Shown here in pieces: positions 35,691-44,884 of a DNA stretch of 64,000 nt. The stretch lies in contig NZ_JACJSA010000005.1 of assembly GCF_014697545.1 (NCBI RefSeq), forward strand, positions 124,001-188,000, read 5' to 3'. The notes beneath the pieces are model-generated. The model saw only the letters and a program-made list of their open reading frames with translations. It was not told where the DNA came from and made no database searches. Both the position numbers and the translations under genes were made by a program. Position 1 is the first letter of the stretch; each line of letters begins with the position of its first letter. This stretch comes from Oscillatoria sp. FACHB-1407 (GTDB lineage Bacteria; Cyanobacteriota; Cyanobacteriia; Elainellales; Elainellaceae).

Positions 35691-36383
35691 ATGCAGAGTA
35701 AACAAGTTAACAACTCGATACTGCACTACACAATTATCAAATTCATTATTGATTACGGGTACGCACCAGAAGTAAATGAGCTTGCACAATGCTTGAAAGT
35801 ATCAGAAGCTGAGGTTGTGACTAGGTTGCGAAATCTTCAGGACGATCACGGAGTTGTACTGCATCCTAATAGCGAAAAAATTTGGGTAATTCATCCATTT
35901 TCATTGGCTCCTACTCCTTTCTTGGTTCGTTGTGGCGATCGAGAGTGGTGGGGAAATTGTGCTTGGTGTTCATTAGGTATTGCAGCACTGTTGGGTCAAG
36001 ATGTCATCATCACTACAACATTAGGAGCTAACAGCAGGCAAATAGATTTGCATGTTGAAGACGGAGAGCTTATGGAAACGGATCTATACGTGCATTTTCC
36101 AATCCGGATGGTGAATGCTTGGGATAACGTCATTTATACATGTAGTACGATGCTTGTGTTTGAAAGTGAGAGCCAAATCGACTCATGGTCAAAAAAGCAT
36201 CGAATCCAGAAAGGAGATGTGCAGCCTATCCAGAAGATTTGGGAGTTCGCTAAAGTTTGGTACGGTGATCACCTCAATCCTGAATGGAAGAAATGGACAT
36301 TTGAGGAGGCGAAGGCGATATTTGACCAGTTTGGACTGACCAACGAGACATGGAAACTATCTGTCTCAGCTTCAAGGTTTTAG
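35691..36383 (+). CDS. Alkylmercury lyase (MerB) family protein
   Basis: 230 residues. An N-terminal winged helix (about 1-65, YAPEVNELAQCLKVSEAEVV) precedes the MerB-like domain with NCAWCSLGIAALLG (C90, C93) and IYTCSTMLVFESE (C151). MerB cleaves the C-Hg bond using Cys96, Asp99 and Cys159 (plasmid R831b numbering). Here both cysteines are kept but the Asp99 position is cysteine (C93), so lyase activity is doubtful and another thiol or metal role is possible. ATG 35691, with GAGGGTG before it, is chosen over a TTG two codons earlier. No other mer gene is near. It sits in the second possible cassette. Confidence 0.8.
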   Translation: MQSKQVNNSILHYTIIKFIIDYGYAPEVNELAQCLKVSEAEVVTRLRNLQDDHGVVLHPNSEKIWVIHPFSLAPTPFLVRCGDREWWGNCAWCSLGIAALLGQDVIITTTLGANSRQIDLHVEDGELMETDLYVHFPIRMVNAWDNVIYTCSTMLVFESESQIDSWSKKHRIQKGDVQPIQKIWEFAKVWYGDHLNPEWKKWTFEEAKAIFDQFGLTNETWKLSVSASRF

Positions 36384-36399
36384 GTGAAGTAGCTGTCGC

Positions 36400-36470
36400 A
36401 ACCTAACATGTCATGACAGCGGACGGACGAAAGTGCTGGTGCTGAGTTTTAGGTTATCTGCCGCCGCTGA
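36400..36470 (+). other. Degenerate attC-like inverted repeat
   Basis: AACCTAA (36399-36405) pairs with TTAGGTT (about 36448-36454), and CAGCGGACGG (about 36415) pairs with CCGCCGCTG (about 36461-36469) with one mismatch. The right core does not fit GTTRRRY. The string GGTTATCTGCCGCCGCT recurs at about 37359-37375. Confidence 0.25.
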
Positions 36471-36560
36471 TTTGAACCGCCAGGCTGCTTGAGTTTTGGG
36501 TTGGGGTAGTAGTTAACATAAAGGGTGCTAAGACATTTCAAGCGATCGCCTAGACCTTGC

Positions 36561-37040
36561 CTAAACGGCTAAGGGCTGAATTGGCTGTCCTAAGATTTGC
36601 TCAATCATCTCTGGTTGCATGGTCTGTAAATACTGAATTTCAAATCCTGGCGGCAAAAACTCAAACAAGATTCGATTCTCCACCCAAAACTCAACCAGCC
36701 TGAAGGCACCGTCTCCCTGATTGCGAGTCAAAACGCGCCACCCTTCCCGTTGCCCAATCTGCTCAATCTGCTGCTGAGTCGCGGGAACCGAAATTGCGGC
36801 ATGAATAGCCACCAAATCGGTAGATGTGGATGGGAGCAATTGGGCTGATTTGGTATCATCGCCTGGAGTCCAGACAGTCCCTTGAGGAAGCACTACAATG
36901 GCAGTGCCATAGCTGTCAAAGGGCATCACGTTGTAACTGCCGGGATAGAAGAATTGATGAACTTTACCGTTCCAAATTTCTGCCAGAACGCTAGCAACTC
37001 GCAATGGATTGTGAGCGTCGATCGAGATATGGTGAATCAT
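36561..37040 (-). CDS. VOC family (glyoxalase-like) protein
   Basis: 159 residues starting MIHHISIDAHNPLRVASVLA, the typical opening of vicinal-oxygen-chelate proteins, with VEFWVENRILFEFLPPGFE near the end. The VOC fold binds a metal through His/Glu residues; a substrate cannot be inferred. GGAG 8 bases upstream supports ATG 37040 rather than one 18 bases earlier. It is convergent with the MerB-like gene. The C-terminal LQTMQPEMIEQILGQP tail is unremarkable. Confidence 0.7.
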   Translation of the reverse strand: MIHHISIDAHNPLRVASVLAEIWNGKVHQFFYPGSYNVMPFDSYGTAIVVLPQGTVWTPGDDTKSAQLLPSTSTDLVAIHAAISVPATQQQIEQIGQREGWRVLTRNQGDGAFRLVEFWVENRILFEFLPPGFEIQYLQTMQPEMIEQILGQPIQPLAV

Positions 37041-37432
37041 GAAGGTTACTCCATTCAATCAGAATGTTTTCATCTATGCTCAGAATAAATAGTGATTCCG
37101 AAGTTGTCAGTCAGAAAAGGTTGGAAAAAGTCTGAGCTTAAGTTAGAGAAGATTGGATCTGCGATTGCTCCCGCAATAGACAAGCTATGACGGGAAGCAT
37201 CACATAACAGAAGAAATCTATGAAACCACCTTTGCGAGGCTACCCTACGAGTTTGCTAGTGTTGTCAGTGCAAATCAAGTCCTTGCAAATCAGAGCAGTT
37301 GCCAGCAGCCTAGCAAGTCGATGAAGCGGTCGGCTGAGAGATCTTAGTGGGGTTGCCAAGGTTATCTGCCGCCGCTTATCTTTGTCGTTCTACTGCTTCA
37401 TCTGGTCTGAAGCTTCACCCAATGTTGAGGTC
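37041..37432. other. Gene-free region upstream of the esterase
   Basis: I see no ORF with support. It carries a second copy of GGTTATCTGCCGCCGCT (about 37359-37375). The promoter of the esterase gene is presumably here but not recognisable. Confidence 0.45.
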
Positions 37433-38452
37433 ATGAAAAAAACTGTATTTACTACCGTTATAACGATTGCCTTAGTGGGAGTGCTGTGGCTATTGTTCAA
37501 ACCAACACAGACAGCCGATCGCCCTGTTACGCAACCACCGGATCAACCGATGACTCAGACGAACAATCTCGGCAGCGGTGATCACGATCGCACACTGACT
37601 GTGGGAGGTTTGCAGCGCACCTATTTAGTCCACGTTCCAAGATCCTATGACGGCAATCAGCCTTATCCAATTGTGCTTGGGTTTCATGGGGGTGGCAGCG
37701 ACGCCAAACAGTTCGTTTTTTCTTCGGGACTGAATGAAACAGCAGACAGAGAGAATTTCATTGCAGTCTATCCGAATGGCACGGGTGAGACGGTTCAAGG
37801 GTATGGGGTATTTCTTTGGAATGGCGGTTCTCGCCAACCGGGTGGAACTGATCCAAACCTTACCAACGTTGACGACGTAGAATTCACTGAAGCACTGTTG
37901 GACGATCTCGCTACTGTGGTGAGGATGGATGAGAAACGGATCTATGCCACCGGACTATCGGCGGGAGGCATTATGACCTATCGTCTCGCCTCGGAACTCT
38001 CTAACCGCATCGCCGCCATCGCACCGATCGCCGCTTCAATAGGAACGGAGCGGATCAATCCGCAACGCCCCGTCTCAGTGATTCATTTCCACGGTACAGA
38101 GGATGAAGCGGTGCCATTTAATGGTGGAAAAGGCAGACTGGATCAATCAGGAACGGATTTTTACTCGGTAGAATACTCAATCCAATCATGGGTCAAAGCG
38201 AACGGTTGTAATACACAGCCGATTGTAGAAGCTTTACCGGATAAGGCGGACGACGGCACTACAGTGATTCGCAAAACTCACGGCGGTGGAAAGGCAGATT
38301 CTGAAGTCGTGTTGATTGAGATCGAAGGCGGCGGGCACACTTGGCCGGGACGCGAACCCTTACCAGGGTTTGAGATACTGGGTAAATCAACCGAGGACAT
38401 TTTGGCAAATAATTTGATGTGGGAGTTCTTTCAAAAACACCCGATGCAATAA
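37433..38452 (+). CDS. PHB depolymerase/LpqC-family esterase, exported
   Basis: 339 residues. An N-terminal hydrophobic segment (TVITIALVGVLWLLF) acts as signal or anchor. The alpha/beta hydrolase has YPIVLGFHGGGSDAKQFVF, the nucleophile elbow GLSAGGIMTYRLA, the acid region HFHGTEDEAVPFNGG and the histidine in GGGHTWPG. This matches the LpqC/polyhydroxybutyrate depolymerase or feruloyl-esterase-like group; the substrate is not known. The start at 37433 is chosen because the signal segment begins there (MKKTVF), with GAGG just before it. Confidence 0.85.
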   Translation: MKKTVFTTVITIALVGVLWLLFKPTQTADRPVTQPPDQPMTQTNNLGSGDHDRTLTVGGLQRTYLVHVPRSYDGNQPYPIVLGFHGGGSDAKQFVFSSGLNETADRENFIAVYPNGTGETVQGYGVFLWNGGSRQPGGTDPNLTNVDDVEFTEALLDDLATVVRMDEKRIYATGLSAGGIMTYRLASELSNRIAAIAPIAASIGTERINPQRPVSVIHFHGTEDEAVPFNGGKGRLDQSGTDFYSVEYSIQSWVKANGCNTQPIVEALPDKADDGTTVIRKTHGGGKADSEVVLIEIEGGGHTWPGREPLPGFEILGKSTEDILANNLMWEFFQKHPMQ

Positions 38453-38643
38453 AGACACAGCCACTGTGTACTCGTGAAAGTGACGGAGTGTGCCATGTCA
38501 AAAGGTGTAACGGCAGCAGAAAAGGCTTTCGTATTCAATACCCAAAAGATCATCTGTAACAGGGGCGATCGCACCCTAACCAATGACTGCGCCGGAACAG
38601 AGTATAACCAAGCTGTTGAGTTTCAGATACTATCTCCGTCCAA

Positions 38644-39365
38644 TGAGTTCGCCTCCTACGGACGCAGCACGCCCACGGTGTGTCCGTTGACACGAGCGCG
38701 ACCAGTGCACTCATCAGTTCGGGGTGGGCAGTTTACGGTCTATGGACAGACCAACCCTCAATTAGTTTCGCCTCAAGTGCCACTGCCACCATTTTCGCCC
38801 TCATCACGTTAGCGGCACTATGCTTTGGTCGCCAAGTCATGGAATTAAAGATCGCCCCGGTGTGGCTGGTGGTCCTACTCTTCTTCAGAAGCATTGGTGG
38901 TGTGATGGGATTGAGCCTGATCTTGCTCGTCAGCGTCCTGGCTGCAAATGTTCCCCAGGTTTGGGTGGCGTATAAAGAAAAAACTTGACCAGTTTGTCTC
39001 TTGTAACGTGGTTGCTTGCAATGGCAGAAGGGATTCTTTGGAGCGGCTATGGCATTGTTCAGCGTGATATTGCGGTGTTGATCAACAATGGCTTCTTAGG
39101 ATCGCAAATTTATTAAGGTGTAATTCCTGGCGTAGGGGCGCAGCATTCGGTCAAAAGCCCTTGCCATTGTTCCAGAACCCTCTGCCGAATGCCGCACCCG
39201 TACAGGAGGTTGCCGTTTTTCAGGTTATTTAATGCACGATCCTTAGTGGTCACCAGCGCGATCATTGTTACCTTAAAACTGGTGTATATGGCAAGTGCGC
39301 AAACGTGCGATCGCCTCTTTAAGCATTCAACCACTGCGGCTCAGGTCGAACCAGTTCAAGCTTAA
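38644..39365 (+). pseudogene. Two-repeat PQ-loop (SWEET-like) transporter, broken
   Basis: Pieces of one protein lie in successive frames. Frame 1 from 38647 gives VRLLRTQHAHGVS, SSGWAVYGLW and, ending at 38987, LILLVSVLAANVPQVWVAYK, the second PQ motif. A one-base change in an A6 run (about 38979-38984) moves the reading to TSLSLVTWLLAMAEGILWSG, and then INNGF. A 144-bp MITE interrupts there. After it the frame continues VTSAIIVTLKLVYMASAQ to a TAA at 39363. The first transmembrane segment upstream is also interrupted by stops (TGA 38644). The family (MtN3/PQ-loop) exports or imports sugars or amino acids. It is almost surely not functional. Confidence 0.75.
39099..39242 (+). mobile_element. 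144-bp MITE (family A), copy 1, inside the transporter pseudogene
   Basis: Ends GGATCGCAAATTTATTAAGG and, at the right, AATGCACGATCC form terminal inverted repeats (GGATCG/CGATCC with further matches). TTA flanks both sides (39096-39098, 39243-39245), fitting a TNA target duplication. The copy at 58874-59017 has the same length and is inverted. No ORF; an IS5-type transposase acting in trans is a guess. Confidence 0.8.
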
Positions 39366-39390
39366 TGTGGGTTATCATCTGCCATTTCCT

Positions 39391-39479
39391 TAGCGTTAGA
39401 TGATTTAGACCCCAGCTTACTGCTTTAGGGGGTTTCGCGAAACGCCCATACGAAATTCACACATTAGATCAGCAACGCG
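39391..39479. repeat. Diverged MITE-like element with REP core (family C)
   Basis: Left end TAGCGTTAGATGA is degenerate; the right end TCAGCAACGCG and the core GGTTTCGCGAAACGCCCATAC match the element at 3619-3720. Confidence 0.5.
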
Positions 39480-39483
39480 GGAA

Positions 39484-39601
39484 TTAAATAAGTTTGAGGT
39501 TTGTTAGGGGCGGGTTTTGCCGTCAAATCTATTACAGGAAGCAATTATTCTGCTAAATCCGCCCGCACAGTTTGCGGATTTATTAAATCCACGATTCTAA
39601 G
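39484..39601 (+). mobile_element. MITE-like element (family B), copy 2
   Basis: Contains TTAGGGGCGGGTTTTGCCG and CCGCCCGCACAGTTTGCGGA, then TTTATTAAATCCACGATTCT. It aligns along its length with 4391-4511. It directly abuts the family C element. Confidence 0.65.
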
Positions 39602-39769
39602 TTGACAGGTTTTCAACCCCCTGTTGGCTATTTTCTGCCAACAGGTAATTGCTCAAATTGAATAGGTGTAAGACGGATTAGAGTTCAAAGCAAATTACCG
39701 TGTTTCCTACCTGCGTCAGATGGGTAATTCGAGAATTTCAGCTATTCTCCTAACGGAAGTATACTCGGC

Positions 39770-42700
39770 TTGTTAACTGTGATTTTGAGAGACGATCCGC
39801 TCTGGTTCAAGAACGCCATTATCTACGAAGTTCCTGTTCGTGCATTTGCCGATAGTAATGGGGATGGCATCGGTGACTTTCAAGGGTTAACCGAACGGCT
39901 CGATTACCTTCAAGAATTGGGAGTGACAGCCCTTTGGGTTTTGCCATTCTTTCCATCGCCGCTGCGAGATGATGGATACGATATCTCCGACTACACCAGC
40001 GTTAACCCAATTTATGGGACGATCGCCGACTTCAAAGCATTTTTAGAAGCAGCACACCAGCGCGATATCCGCGTCATTATTGAATTAATCGTCAACCACA
40101 CCTCTGACCAGCATCCCTGGTTTCAACGCGCCCGCAGAGCACCGAAAGGTAGCCCAGAGCGGGACTTTTACGTGTGGAGTGACACCCCAGAAAAGTATCA
40201 GGAAGCTCGCATCATCTTCCAAGATTTTGAGTCATCTAACTGGGCATGGGACCCGATCGCCAAAGCCTACTATTGGCATCGGTTCTACTCCCATCAGCCC
40301 GACCTGAACTACGACAATCCAGCCGTCCGCGAAGCTGTGTTTGAGGTGCTTGATTTCTGGCTCAATATGGGAGTGGATGGGCTGCGGATGGATGCGGTGC
40401 CCTATCTGTATGAGCGGGAGGGAACGAATTGTGAGAATCTGCCTGAAACGCACGACTTTTTGAAACAGCTTCGCAAACAGGTAGATGCAAACTACCCCAA
40501 CCGCATGTTATTGGCAGAAGCGAACCAATGGCCCGAAGACGCAGCCGCTTACTATGGTGATGGCGACGAGTGCCACATGAACTTCCATTTTCCGCTCATG
40601 CCGCGTCTGTTTATGGCGTTGCGGATGGAAGACAACTTTCCCATCATGGATATCCTGCAACAAACCCCTCCTATTCCCGATAACTGCCAGTGGGGGCTGT
40701 TTTTGCGAAACCACGATGAGCTAACCCTGGAGATGGTCACGGATGAAGACCGTGACTACATGTATCGGGTCTATGCTCAAGACCCGGAGATGCGGTTGAA
40801 TCTGGGCATTCGACGACGTTTAGCTCCGCTGTTGTGGAACGATCGCCGCCAGATTGAGTTGCTCAACAGTTTATTACTCTCGTTACCGGGAACCCCGGTG
40901 CTGTATTACGGCGACGAGATTGGCATGGGCGATAACGTGTACGTGGGCGATCGCAATGGGGTTCGCACTCCCATGCAGTGGAGCCCCGATCGCAACGCAG
41001 GTTTTAGTCGAGCCAATCCACAACGCTTATACTTACCCCTGATCGTCGATGCTGAATATCACTACAACACCGTCAACGTCGAAGCACAACGCGCCAATCC
41101 TAACTCGTTGTTAAATGCAATGCGGCGATTGATTGCCACTCGCAAACGCTTTCAGGCATTGGGTCGGGGCGATTTTCAATTGCTGCATCCCAGCAATCGC
41201 AAAGTGCTTGCTTTTACCCGCACCTACGAAGATGAAGAAATTTTAGTAGTGGCAAACCTGTCCCGCTTTGTGCAGACGGTTGAACTTGATTTGTCTGGGT
41301 TTAGAGGACGAGTCCCTGAAGAGATCTTCGGGCGAACGGAGTTTCCTACGGTTGGGGAGATGCCTTATTTTCTCAGCATTGGTCCTTACGCGGTCTACTG
41401 GTTCACCTTGAAGCCACAATATAGTGCCCTACCATCGAAGACTCATGCCGAGATTCCGACACTGGCGGTGCAAAGCAGTTCCCCTGTCGGAGCAAACGCA
41501 GGCCAGTGGCAGGCAGTCATGACGCAGGCAAACTTGAGAAGCAAGTTAGAGTCGCTGTTGCCAGAGTATTTGTCCAATTTTTGGTGGTTTGGTGGCAGAA
41601 CCCGAACGGTCCGAAATGCCCAAATGATTGAGGCGATCGCCCTTCCCTACAAAGATCAAACCGCTTACATTGTCGGTTTTCAGGTTGAGTACACCCAGGG
41701 TGACCCCCAAATCTATTTGCTGTTTTTAACGGCTGTTGAAGGGGAACAAGCCCTCCAGTTGCTGACCGACAATCCACAAGCGGTTGTCGCTCGATTGCGC
41801 TTTGCAGGACACGATGAGGTGTCAGTGTTAATTGATGCGATCGCAGATAAATCTTTCTTGCGATCGCTGCCCGATCGAGTCGCTCAAAACCACGTCTATC
41901 CTGGCAAAATAGGCGAGTTGGTGATGGTACCTACAACGTTGTTTGAGTCCCTCAGTGGCAGTGATGACTCCGTCGATCCGACCCTGCCCAAGGGTGATCA
42001 CAGTAATATCTCCGTGATTTACTGCGACCCGACGAAAGGGACTGCCTCGCCCCAACTCATCTTGAAACTGTTCCGCAAGATTGAGGAAGGCATCAACCCC
42101 GACCTGGAAATGCGGCAATTTTTGGACACCAATCAACGCTTTGCAAATATCACCTCGATCGCCGGATATCTAGAATATCGTCGCGAAAAAGCAGCACCTG
42201 TCACGGTCGGCATCCTGCAACAATACATTCCCGACGCTCGCAACACCTGGGATTACACACTGGATAGCCTGCGGGATTACTTTGAATATGTCGTCATGCA
42301 GCGAGGCGATATATCCGATGTTCCAGTGCCACCCCAGCCTTTGTTAGAGTTGCAGGCAGCATTTTCAGAAGATGTGAAGCTAGAAGAAACGAGCGCACGA
42401 GGGCACGGCGATACGGGCACACTTTCAGCGGCTCATTCGCTGCACGCCTTAGCCCTGTCGGATGTGCAAATGGGCAGACTGTTTGCCTCTCAGACCATCG
42501 GCTCTTACCTGGCAAATGTGCAACTGTTGGGACAACGAACCGCTGAACTGCACATAGCACTGGCATCCGAGCCAAATGATCCTAACTTTGCCCCAGAGCT
42601 TTTCACCTCGTTCTACCAGCGATCGATCTATCAATATTGTCGCAACCTCACCGGACAGGTCTTTTTGAGGTTGCGCGATCGCCTCCACACCCTACCCAAT

Positions 42701-43252
42701 GACACTCGTGTTTTAGCTGAGGCAGCCTTGAGCCATCATGACCGATATCTGGGGCGATTCCGCTTAATCCTGGACCAAAAGATCACCGCCAAACGCACTC
42801 GGTATCATGGCGATTATCATTTGGGACAGGTGCTCTATACCGGAAAAGACTTCATCATCATTGACTTTGAAGGCAACACCGCCCGCAGCCTCAACGAACG
42901 CCGTATGAAGCGATCGCCCCTGCGAGACATTGCCGGAATGCTGCAATCCTTTCACTACGCCACCAGTTATGCGTTGCAACGTGAAATTGAAAGTGGCATG
43001 ATTCACCCCGACCAAAGGGCTCGAATGCAGCAATGGAGCCAGTTTTGGGAGTATTGGGTCAGTGCTGCCTTTTTGCATTCCTACTTAGCGGTAGCCAGTC
43101 GGGATTCCTTCCTGCCAAGACATCAATCAGAGCTAAAAATTTTGTTAGACCACTACCTCCTAGAACGCACCATTCAAGACCTGGGTTATGAATTAAATAA
43201 CCGCCCAGAACAAATCAAAATTCCGTTGCAACGCATTTTGCAATTTGAGTAA
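39770..43252 (+). CDS. treS: Trehalose synthase/maltokinase fusion
   Basis: 1,160 residues. Residues about 1-560 are a GH13 maltose alpha-D-glucosyltransferase (TreS): WFKNAIIYEVPVRAF, nucleophile in DGLRMDAVPYL (about 207), acid in LLAEANQW (about 249), RNHDELT (about 314). Residues about 590-1160 are a maltokinase (Mak/Pep2) with HGDYHLGQVLYTG and FIIIDFEGN, a phosphotransferase fold. TreS isomerises trehalose and maltose; Mak phosphorylates maltose with ATP, feeding GlgE-type glucan synthesis. No glgE is in the window. The start is TTG 39770 with GGAAG upstream; GTG 39779 is an alternative. The fusion is common in several phyla. Confidence 0.93.
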   Translation: MLTVILRDDPLWFKNAIIYEVPVRAFADSNGDGIGDFQGLTERLDYLQELGVTALWVLPFFPSPLRDDGYDISDYTSVNPIYGTIADFKAFLEAAHQRDIRVIIELIVNHTSDQHPWFQRARRAPKGSPERDFYVWSDTPEKYQEARIIFQDFESSNWAWDPIAKAYYWHRFYSHQPDLNYDNPAVREAVFEVLDFWLNMGVDGLRMDAVPYLYEREGTNCENLPETHDFLKQLRKQVDANYPNRMLLAEANQWPEDAAAYYGDGDECHMNFHFPLMPRLFMALRMEDNFPIMDILQQTPPIPDNCQWGLFLRNHDELTLEMVTDEDRDYMYRVYAQDPEMRLNLGIRRRLAPLLWNDRRQIELLNSLLLSLPGTPVLYYGDEIGMGDNVYVGDRNGVRTPMQWSPDRNAGFSRANPQRLYLPLIVDAEYHYNTVNVEAQRANPNSLLNAMRRLIATRKRFQALGRGDFQLLHPSNRKVLAFTRTYEDEEILVVANLSRFVQTVELDLSGFRGRVPEEIFGRTEFPTVGEMPYFLSIGPYAVYWFTLKPQYSALPSKTHAEIPTLAVQSSSPVGANAGQWQAVMTQANLRSKLESLLPEYLSNFWWFGGRTRTVRNAQMIEAIALPYKDQTAYIVGFQVEYTQGDPQIYLLFLTAVEGEQALQLLTDNPQAVVARLRFAGHDEVSVLIDAIADKSFLRSLPDRVAQNHVYPGKIGELVMVPTTLFESLSGSDDSVDPTLPKGDHSNISVIYCDPTKGTASPQLILKLFRKIEEGINPDLEMRQFLDTNQRFANITSIAGYLEYRREKAAPVTVGILQQYIPDARNTWDYTLDSLRDYFEYVVMQRGDISDVPVPPQPLLELQAAFSEDVKLEETSARGHGDTGTLSAAHSLHALALSDVQMGRLFASQTIGSYLANVQLLGQRTAELHIALASEPNDPNFAPELFTSFYQRSIYQYCRNLTGQVFLRLRDRLHTLPNDTRVLAEAALSHHDRYLGRFRLILDQKITAKRTRYHGDYHLGQVLYTGKDFIIIDFEGNTARSLNERRMKRSPLRDIAGMLQSFHYATSYALQREIESGMIHPDQRARMQQWSQFWEYWVSAAFLHSYLAVASRDSFLPRHQSELKILLDHYLLERTIQDLGYELNNRPEQIKIPLQRILQFE

Positions 43253-43625
43253 TCAACCGTGGGGCGATCGCACTTTTCAGAAGGGGCTTTACCCTCCCCT
43301 TCTGATACCGATTTAATGTTTGATTGTGGCAGATCACTGGGTAGGGGCGTTTCGCGAAACGCCCTTACGGAATCATGGGCAGCGAAGCCAATTCAAATTG
43401 GTATGAGAATTAGAATGGCAGGCTGGTTTCATATACACAAAGAAAGGTGAATTGGAGTTTAATCCCCTTAAATCTGTCCCCTAAATTCCCAACTCTTGGG
43501 GGACTTCAGACCAATTTCCCCACAATTTTGGGGAGCTAGGGGGGCGAAGCAAAAATTCTTCACTTGTATGAAACCACCCTGTTTCTGGAAATTAGCATAG
43601 CCGTAGCCCCATTGAATTGGGAGAA
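43253..43625. other. Gene-free region after treS
   Basis: CAGAAGGGG/CCCCTTCTG forms a stem at 43278-43304, a possible treS terminator lacking a T run. A REP copy lies at 43341-43368, and CCCCTAAATTCCCAACTCTTGGGG-type repeats occupy about 43480-43545. The ORF through the REP is an artefact. Confidence 0.6.
43341..43368. repeat. REP palindrome copy
   Basis: GTAGGGGCGTTTCGCGAAAC followed by GCCCTTAC; one mismatch from the perfect palindrome at 26454. Confidence 0.8.
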
Positions 43626-44849
43626 TCAAAGGGCTTTAGGCATGACCTGTGCTAACTGCTCCAGTTGAGCCAGGTTAATTTCCTGCTGTTCTCCACCGCC
43701 TAAACGCCGAAGATTCAGCGTTTGATGGATGGCTTCCTGTTCACCCACGATCGCCACTAATGGAACTCTACGTCTCGCCAGTTCTCGAATTATTTTGCTA
43801 ATTCTTTGATCAGGGTTGTGCAATTCTACCCTGATCCCTAACTGCTTGAGTCGAGCCACAATTACTGCTGCCTAATCAGAGGCTTTGTCAGAAATTGAGG
43901 CGATCGCGACCTGTGTTGGCGCAGCCCAAATGGGCAAAATTCCGCGATGGTGTTCTAACAAAATGCCGATCCAACGCTCTAACGACCCTAACACGGCCTG
44001 ATGCAGCATCACAGGGCGTTCTAACTCTCCCCGTTCATTGACAAACGCCAACTCAAACAGGTGAGGGAGATTGAAATCAATTTGAAATGTGCCGCACTGC
44101 CACGATCGCCCTAATTGATCTTGCAAACTAATTTCGAGTTTTGGACCATAAAATGCACCTTCATTGGGTGCTAACTGATAGCTGTGTCCCAACGCTTCAA
44201 CGGCCCCGATCAATAGAGCTTCAGCCCGATCCCACAGGGCATCAGAGCCAAGCCGTTGCTCCGGTCGCAGAGAAATTTGTAGCGAAAACTGCTCATAACC
44301 AAAGGCAACATACACGCGCTGCACCATCTTGAGAAAGCGGCTAATCTCCTGCTGCACGTCTGCTTCTCGACAAAAAATATGAGCATCATCCTGGACAAAT
44401 TGTCGCAGTCGCATACAGCCCGACAACGCACCAGACAACTCATTGCGATGGCACATACCAAACTCCATGAACCGGATGGGATGCTCACGATAACTACGCT
44501 TGTGGGATTGATAAATCGCAATGTGAGCAGGGCACGACATGGGTTTCAAAGCATAGCCAGGATCACTACTCCGGACTGATTTAGCCTCAGCATCAACGGC
44601 TCCATCACTGACGACAAACATCCCTTTGCGAAACTTTGCCCAGTGTCCAGAACGCTCCCATAGCGATCGACTCAGGGCAACAGGCGATCGCACTTCCTCA
44701 AATCCATGGGCTTGGTAAACCTGTCGCATAAAAGTTTCAACGTTGTGAAAAAGCCGTAACCCCTGCGGGTGCCAAAACACCATGCCTGGGCTGTGCTCCT
44801 CAAAATGAAACAAATCCATATCCCTGGCGAGTTCACGATGATCCGACAT
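43626..44849 (-). pseudogene. thrS: Editing-less threonyl-tRNA synthetase with in-frame TAG
   Basis: A ThrRS of 407 codons that begins at the catalytic core (DHRELARDMDLFHF) and so lacks the TGS and editing domains. Zinc ligands are C106 in KPMSCPAHI, H157 in DDAHIFC and H283 in VMLHQAVLG. Codon 326 is TAG: ISDKASD-stop-AAVIVARLKQLGIRV. The frame then continues through the anticodon-binding domain (KIIRELARRRVPLVAIVGEQ) to 43626. Tyrosine is the usual type of residue there, so one base change explains it. The gene is either a recent pseudogene, read through, or affected by a sequence error. AAGGAG precedes ATG 44849. Editing-less ThrRS paralogues are known in some cyanobacteria as stress forms; recalled, not checked. 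The leader appears to carry two attenuators. Confidence 0.82.
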
Positions 44850-44884
44850 CTTGGTTTCTCCTTAATGTGTGCATGGGCGGGCAA

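Noticed and set aside
38474-38812. 112-residue ORF upstream of and overlapping the transporter remnant
   Set aside because: It is out of frame with the conserved PQ-loop sequence and has no family of its own; it is a frame shadow of the pseudogene region.
43259-43450. 63-residue ORF after treS
   Set aside because: It spans a REP palindrome; the RGVSRNA stretch is just the translated REP.
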